From positions 1 through 48,737 of the forward strand of contig CBIHOD010000025.1 of assembly GCA_966211815.1 (NCBI GenBank): DNA of 48,737 bases, in the 5' to 3' direction. Every line of letters begins with the position of its first letter. Position 1 is the stretch's first letter. Shown piece by piece: positions 42,900 to 48,737 of the stretch. The stretch comes from JANPCX01 sp966211815. Lineage in GTDB: Bacteria; Pseudomonadota; Gammaproteobacteria; Burkholderiales; Burkholderiaceae_C. The notes below the pieces were generated by a model that saw only the letters and a program-made list of their open reading frames with translations, made no database searches and was not told where the DNA came from. The position numbers and the translations under genes are program-made.

Positions 42900-43307
42900 A
42901 TGAAAAAACGCACTTTCATCATCGCCGCGGCAGCCCTCGCCGCGGCATCCGCCCAGGCCCAGGTCGGCGTGTCGGTGTCCGTGGTCAAGCCCGGCGTCTA
43001 CGGCCGCATCGACATCGGCACCTTCGGGCCGCCGCCGGTGGTGCTGGCCCAGCCGGTCATCATCGCGCCGCAACCCGTGGTGGTGGCGCCGGCCTACGTC
43101 TACGTGCCGCCGGGCCACCGGAAGAAGTGGTCGAAGCATTGCCACCTCTACGGCGCCTGCGGCGTGCCCGTGTACTTCGTGCGGGAGAGCTGGGTGCAGG
43201 AACGCTACGAGCACGATCACGGGCACGGGAAAAAAGGCCATGGGAACGGCCATGGCCACGACAAAGGCCATGGCAGGGGCCACGGCAAGGGCAAGCACGG
43301 CGACTGA
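42900..43307 (+). CDS. Small exported protein with His/Gly-rich tail
   Basis: This 135-residue protein starts with a signal peptide (MKKRTFIIAAAALAAASAQA). The middle has VVKPGVYGRIDIGTFGPPPV, repeated PVIIAPQPVVVAP, and PPGHRKKWSKHCHLYGACGV ending PVYFVRESW. I recall similar small secreted proteins in Burkholderiales, but no function. The last 35 residues are about one-third histidine with glycine and lysine (HDHGHGKKGHGNGHGHDKGH), a likely metal-binding tail. TCAGGAGTCC precedes ATG 42900. It follows the FAD protein by 48 bases and may be transcribed with it. Confidence 0.82.
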   Translation: MKKRTFIIAAAALAAASAQAQVGVSVSVVKPGVYGRIDIGTFGPPPVVLAQPVIIAPQPVVVAPAYVYVPPGHRKKWSKHCHLYGACGVPVYFVRESWVQERYEHDHGHGKKGHGNGHGHDKGHGRGHGKGKHGD

Positions 43308-43354
43308 GGCCCGCCTGCGGGCCGCTGTCGCGTAGTAGCCCGGCGGCCCGGGCG

Positions 43355-44734
43355 TCAAACGCGCATCAGCGCTTCGATCTCGGAAGCCTCCACCGGCACG
43401 CCGCGCGAGATCAGCTCGCAGCCCTCGGGCGTGACCACCGCGTCGTCCTCGATGCGGATGCCGATGTGCCAATAGCGCTCCGGCACGTCCGGTGCGGGGC
43501 GCACGTAGATGCCGGGCTCGATCGTCAGCACCATGCCGGGCTGCAGGAGGCGCGACGGCGGCGCCACTTCCTTGCCGTCGGCGCTGGGCGGCGCGAACGG
43601 CTCGCCGCGCTGCACGTAGTCGCCCACGTCGTGCACATCGCGGCCGAGCCAGTGGCCGGTGCCGTGCATGTAGAACTGGCGGTAGGCGCCGGAAGCGACC
43701 ACGTCGTCCAGGCCGCCGAGCTTGCCGCCGTCCAGCAGGCCGAGGTCGAGCATGCCCTGGGCCAGCACGCGGACCGCGGCATGGTGCGCGTCCTTCTGCC
43801 GCGCGCCCGGCCGGGTGGCCTGGACCGCCGCCGCCTGCGCCGCGTGCACCAGGTCGTACAGCTCGCGCTGCGCGGGGGTGAAACGCCCGTCGGCGGGGAA
43901 GGTGCGGGTGACGTCGCTGGCGTAGCCCTCGACTTCGCAGCCCGCGTCGATCAGGCAAAGCTCGCCGGCGCGCAAGGGCGCGTCGCCCGCCGCGTAATGC
44001 AGCACGCAGCTGTTGGCGCCGGCGGCGACGATCGAGGGGTAAGCCGGCCCGCTGGCGCCCTGGCGGCGGAATTCATGCAGCAGCTCGGCTTCGAGTTCGT
44101 ACTCGCGGACGTCCTGAGCGCCGTCGCGGAAGCGCCCGGCGCAATAACGCATCGCGCGCGCGTGCGCCGCCGCGGTGATGGCGGCGGCGCGGCGCATGAG
44201 CCGCAGCTCGCCGTCGTCCTTGAAGAGGCGCATCTCGGCCAGGAGGGGGGACAGGTCGCGCTGCACCGCCGGGCCCAGCACGCCGGAGCGCGCCTTGGCG
44301 CGCAGCCCCGCCAGCCAGCCGTCGAGCTGGGCGTGCACGCCGCCGGGCGTGTCCCATGGCAGCCACACTGCGGGCTGGTCGGCCAGGAGCCCGGGCACCA
44401 GGGCGTCGAGTTCCTCGGACGAGAACGCCTCGTCCACACCCAGGGCCTGGACCGCGGCGGCAGGGCCGAGGCGGTAGCCGTCCCACAGCTCGCGTTCGAG
44501 GTCCTTGGGCAGGCAGAACAGCGTGCTGCGGCCGTCGGCCCGAAGCACCAGGCAGCTGCCCGGCTCGGCGAAGCCGGTGAGGTAGTGGAAATGGCTGTCG
44601 AAGCGGTAGGGGTGGTCGACGTCGCCATTGCGCAGCCGCTCGGCCGCCGTGGGGATCAGCGCGACACCGCCGCCGGCGGCTTGCATCTGCTGCGCCAGCG
44701 CGGCGCGGCGGCGGGAGAAAGCGGAAAGGCTCAT
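43355..44734 (-). CDS. pepP: Xaa-Pro aminopeptidase (aminopeptidase P)
   Basis: This 459-residue cytosolic metallopeptidase removes N-terminal residues preceding proline. The N-terminal creatinase-like domain (about 1-170) includes PTAAERLRNGDVDHPYRFDS and FHYLTGF. The pita-bread domain has the dimanganese ligands in LCLIDAGCEVEGYASDVTRT (two aspartates), HGTGHWLGRDVHDVG (histidine), VLTIEPGIYV (glutamate) and IRIEDDAVVT (glutamate). ATG 44734 is chosen for its match to family N-termini (SLSAFSRRRAALAQQM). It lies 68 bases after the murU-like gene, presumably in one operon with speD. In E. coli and many relatives pepP is followed by ubiH; here the next genes are in opposite orientation. Confidence 0.94.
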   Translation of the reverse strand: MSLSAFSRRRAALAQQMQAAGGGVALIPTAAERLRNGDVDHPYRFDSHFHYLTGFAEPGSCLVLRADGRSTLFCLPKDLERELWDGYRLGPAAAVQALGVDEAFSSEELDALVPGLLADQPAVWLPWDTPGGVHAQLDGWLAGLRAKARSGVLGPAVQRDLSPLLAEMRLFKDDGELRLMRRAAAITAAAHARAMRYCAGRFRDGAQDVREYELEAELLHEFRRQGASGPAYPSIVAAGANSCVLHYAAGDAPLRAGELCLIDAGCEVEGYASDVTRTFPADGRFTPAQRELYDLVHAAQAAAVQATRPGARQKDAHHAAVRVLAQGMLDLGLLDGGKLGGLDDVVASGAYRQFYMHGTGHWLGRDVHDVGDYVQRGEPFAPPSADGKEVAPPSRLLQPGMVLTIEPGIYVRPAPDVPERYWHIGIRIEDDAVVTPEGCELISRGVPVEASEIEALMRV

Positions 44735-44802
44735 GAAGTTCACTATAGATGGGGCGGCGCCCGCCGTGTTGCGCATCTTGACGGGCATGGCGCCCGGGCC
44801 GG

Positions 44803-45525
44803 CTAAGGCGCGGCTTGCAGGTTCAAGGCCGCCAGTTGCTGGGGCGTGCCGACGTTTTCCCAAGGGCCGCGGTACAGCTCCGCGCTGATGCGCCGCTGCC
44901 GCATGCCGGCGAACAACAGGGGGCCGAGCGGCGCCACCGTGCCCACCGGCACAGTGGCGCAGAGGCCAGCCCGGCACAAGGCGATGTTGGCGTAGGTGTG
45001 GCGCTGGCCGTCGGGGCCGGCTTCGTCGGCCAGGCCCAGGCCGTCCTCGGACAAGCCGAAATCGCCGGCCGGGTGGTAAGGCGGGTTGGGCACCAGCCAA
45101 AGGTGGGCCAGGTGCTGCGGCAATTGTTCAAAACGATGAAATGCCGATGGACTGAATTCGAAGGCCGGGGCATGGATGTCGCCCGAGACCAGCCAGAAGG
45201 CGTCGTCCGGTCCATCCACCAGCCAGGGCAGCGCCTTGGCGATCCCGCCCGCGGTTTCCAGCGCGCCGCCGTGGTCGCGGCCTTCCATGGAATAACGGAT
45301 GGCGAGGTTCCAGCGCGCGCCGTCGCCCAGGGCGGCGGGGATCTGCTCCTCCAGCCAGGCGGTGTTGACCACCACTTCGGAGACACCGGCCCGCGCCAGC
45401 GCCTCCAGGTGCCAGGCGATCAGCGGCTTGCCGCGCACTTCGAGCAGCGGCTTGGGGGTGCGGTCGGTCAGGGGGCGCATGCGCTGGCCGCGGCCGGCGG
45501 CGAGGATGAGGGCTTTCATCGTCAT
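44803..45525 (-). CDS. murU: MurU-like sugar-1-phosphate nucleotidyltransferase
   Basis: This 240-residue nucleotidyltransferase has MKALILAAGRGQRMRPLTDR, then TPKPLLEVRGKPLIAWHLEA, the NTP-binding signature. It continues with VVVNTAWLEEQI, FWLVSGDIHAPAFEF with metal-binding aspartate, and ENVGTPQQLAAL near the end. It matches MurU, which makes UDP-MurNAc from MurNAc-1-phosphate in peptidoglycan recycling. The usual partner kinase gene amgK is not next to it; speD lies upstream instead. The ATG at 45525 overlaps the speD stop (ATGA), suggesting translational coupling. An internal ATG at 45519 is the alternative start. Confidence 0.85.
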   Translation of the reverse strand: MTMKALILAAGRGQRMRPLTDRTPKPLLEVRGKPLIAWHLEALARAGVSEVVVNTAWLEEQIPAALGDGARWNLAIRYSMEGRDHGGALETAGGIAKALPWLVDGPDDAFWLVSGDIHAPAFEFSPSAFHRFEQLPQHLAHLWLVPNPPYHPAGDFGLSEDGLGLADEAGPDGQRHTYANIALCRAGLCATVPVGTVAPLGPLLFAGMRQRRISAELYRGPWENVGTPQQLAALNLQAAP

Positions 45526-45953
45526 GTCGGTTCGTTGTCGGGTTGTTGTTCCTTGCCGAGCGCCTTGCCGCGCTGCAGGGCGTGGCGCTCCACCCGGCGC
45601 GGCGCGAACGCGTCGACCAGCTCCCGCAGGACCCGGTGGGCGCGGCGGCTGTTGTCGGCGCCGAGGTTGCACACGTAGACATCCAGGGTGACCGCCTGGA
45701 TTTCCGGCCAGGTGTGCACCGCCAGGTGCGACTCGGCCAGCAGCACCACGCCGGTCACGCCGCCTTGCGGCGCCTGGCCCTGCGTCGCATCGGCCGGCCG
45801 CGGGCCGAAGCAGTGGAACAGCTCGCCCACCGCCTGGAGCCCGGCGCGGCCGACCACGCCCAGGCACAGCGCGCGCAGCGCCTGCGGGTCGGTCATCGCG
45901 GGTCCGGCCGGCGCGCAGTCGCGCAGGTCGGCGGTCAAGTGCAAGCCATCCAT
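45522..45953 (-). CDS. speD: S-adenosylmethionine decarboxylase proenzyme (SpeD)
   Basis: This 143-residue proenzyme of the short prokaryotic class self-cleaves before Ser75 in LLAESHLAVHTWPE to create the pyruvoyl cofactor. His80 (Ser+5) and Cys95 (Ser+20, in LDVYVCNLG) keep the spacing of catalytic residues in Thermotoga SpeD (63/68/83). It makes decarboxylated S-adenosylmethionine, the aminopropyl donor for the synthase at 39485. ATG 45953 is preferred over the longer frame because the family N-terminus starts here. It overlaps the murU-like gene by four bases and diverges from tkt. Confidence 0.93.
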   Translation of the reverse strand: MDGLHLTADLRDCAPAGPAMTDPQALRALCLGVVGRAGLQAVGELFHCFGPRPADATQGQAPQGGVTGVVLLAESHLAVHTWPEIQAVTLDVYVCNLGADNSRRAHRVLRELVDAFAPRRVERHALQRGKALGKEQQPDNEPT

Positions 45954-46080
45954 GGCGGGATTATCCGGGCCGGTGCCGTCGCGGCGGGCGCCGGCCCCGG
46001 CTGAAAGTCCGGCGTAACCCTCCCCGCCGTAAAATGCTGGGTTCCCCCCGCTACCAGCCCCAACCCTGCACGGATCCTCC

Positions 46081-48141
<2,061 letters not shown>

Positions 48142-48181
48142 CCTTCGCCAACCCAGTTTTTTTCACTTCAGGAGAGATCTC

Positions 48182-48737
48182 ATGACCATCAAGATCGGCA
48201 TCAACGGCTTCGGCCGCATCGGGCGCATGGTGTTCCGCGCCGCCGTCCAGAACTTCAAGGACATCGAAGTCGTCGGCATCAACGACCTGCTGGAGCCCGA
48301 CTACCTGGCCTACATGCTGAAATACGACAGCGTGCACGGCCGCTTCAAGGGCGACGTCGCCGTCGACGGCAACACCCTGATCGTCAATGGCAAGAAGATC
48401 CGCCTGACCGCGGTGAAGGACCCGGCCGAGCTGAAGTGGGGCGAGGTCGGCGCCGACGTGGTCGTCGAGTCCACGGGCCTGTTCCTCACCAAGGAAACCG
48501 CCGAGAAGCACCTGGCCGCCGGCGCCAAGAAGGTGATCATGTCGGCGCCCAGCAAGGACGACACGCCGATGTTCGTCTACGGCGTCAACGACAAGACCTA
48601 CGCCGGCCAGGCCGTCATCTCCAACGCCTCGTGCACCACCAACTGCCTGGCCCCGGTGGCCAAGGTGCTGAACGACACCTTCGGCATCAAGCGCGGCCTG
48701 ATGACCACGGTGCACGCCGCCACGGCGACGCAGAAGA
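48182..48737 (+). CDS. gap: Glyceraldehyde-3-phosphate dehydrogenase (3' end outside window)
   Basis: The first 185 residues of type I GAPDH are present. IKIGINGFGRIGRMVFRAAV is the NAD-binding motif, followed by NDLLEPDYLAYMLKYDSVHG, and the catalytic cysteine lies in SNASCTTNCLAPVAKVLND. The window ends in TTVHAATATQK. It oxidises glyceraldehyde 3-phosphate to 1,3-bisphosphoglycerate. A strong AGGAGAG site precedes ATG 48182. Probably cotranscribed with tkt. Confidence 0.96.
   Translation, partial: MTIKIGINGFGRIGRMVFRAAVQNFKDIEVVGINDLLEPDYLAYMLKYDSVHGRFKGDVAVDGNTLIVNGKKIRLTAVKDPAELKWGEVGADVVVESTGLFLTKETAEKHLAAGAKKVIMSAPSKDDTPMFVYGVNDKTYAGQAVISNASCTTNCLAPVAKVLNDTFGIKRGLMTTVHAATATQK

Noticed and set aside
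43220..43300. Short tandem CATGG-like repeats resembling a CRISPR or VNTR
   Set aside because: They encode the His/Gly-rich tail of a secreted protein; unit length is irregular and there are no spacers.
46030..46035. TAAAAT as a tkt -10 box
   Set aside because: No acceptable -35 hexamer lies 16-18 bases upstream, so the promoter was not called.

Overview
The window is a high-GC chromosomal segment from a betaproteobacterium, most likely order Burkholderiales (Comamonadaceae or Sphaerotilaceae type). This rests on the family content: Gram-negative diffusion porins of the Neisseria/Burkholderia type, Coq7/UbiH ubiquinone hydroxylases, type II secretion pseudopilins, a MocR regulator, DUF1800/DUF1501 pairs, and a transketolase followed by GAPDH. 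No rRNA, tRNA, CRISPR array, prophage or intact insertion sequence was seen. Both ends cut genes: a DUF6502 protein on the left and GAPDH on the right. All family names come from motif recognition by eye; no database search was run.

Layout, left to right. 1-4630: DUF6502 gene, diverging from an exported DUF1800/DUF1501 pair, then a 103-residue orphan flagellar-rod-like protein. 4802-9926: MocR regulator, RidA, a PLP dehydratase, a second RidA and a ChrA chromate transporter. The order suggests a regulated deamination module with imine clearance. 9957-15707: a TonB receptor with a DUF2946 protein on the minus strand, back to back with modABC. modA and modB are separated by a 159-bp imperfect inverted repeat that looks like a MITE. 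16004-20967: glutathione transferase, AMP nucleosidase, a Cache-HAMP-GGDEF diguanylate cyclase and a DUF3047 lipoprotein. 21202-25905: three porins around coq7, in visibly AT-richer DNA. 26015-29697: OsmC-family protein, a predicted ~97-nt small RNA with anti-Shine-Dalgarno loops, ilvA, and a strongly divergent CobT homologue. 29782-33577: type II secretion genes gspC, then gspG-H-I-J-K, without gspD/E/F/L/M. 34206-45953: ubiH and pepP (both minus) separated by a plus-strand island, with murU-like and speD genes upstream of pepP. 46081-end: tkt and gap.

The most interesting region is 35609-42851. It holds an SPFH-SHOCT protein, a double zinc-ribbon DUF4178 protein with a C-terminal membrane anchor, a DUF350 membrane protein, an unrecognised membrane protein, a membrane-fused polyamine aminopropyltransferase, and an exported, probably lipid-anchored FAD amine-oxidase-like protein. 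The gene for S-adenosylmethionine decarboxylase, which makes the aminopropyl donor, lies 2.7 kb further on. Together they suggest a membrane-associated polyamine synthesis/oxidation system tied to an SPFH scaffold, possibly for envelope stress. The island sits exactly between pepP and ubiH, which are usually neighbours.
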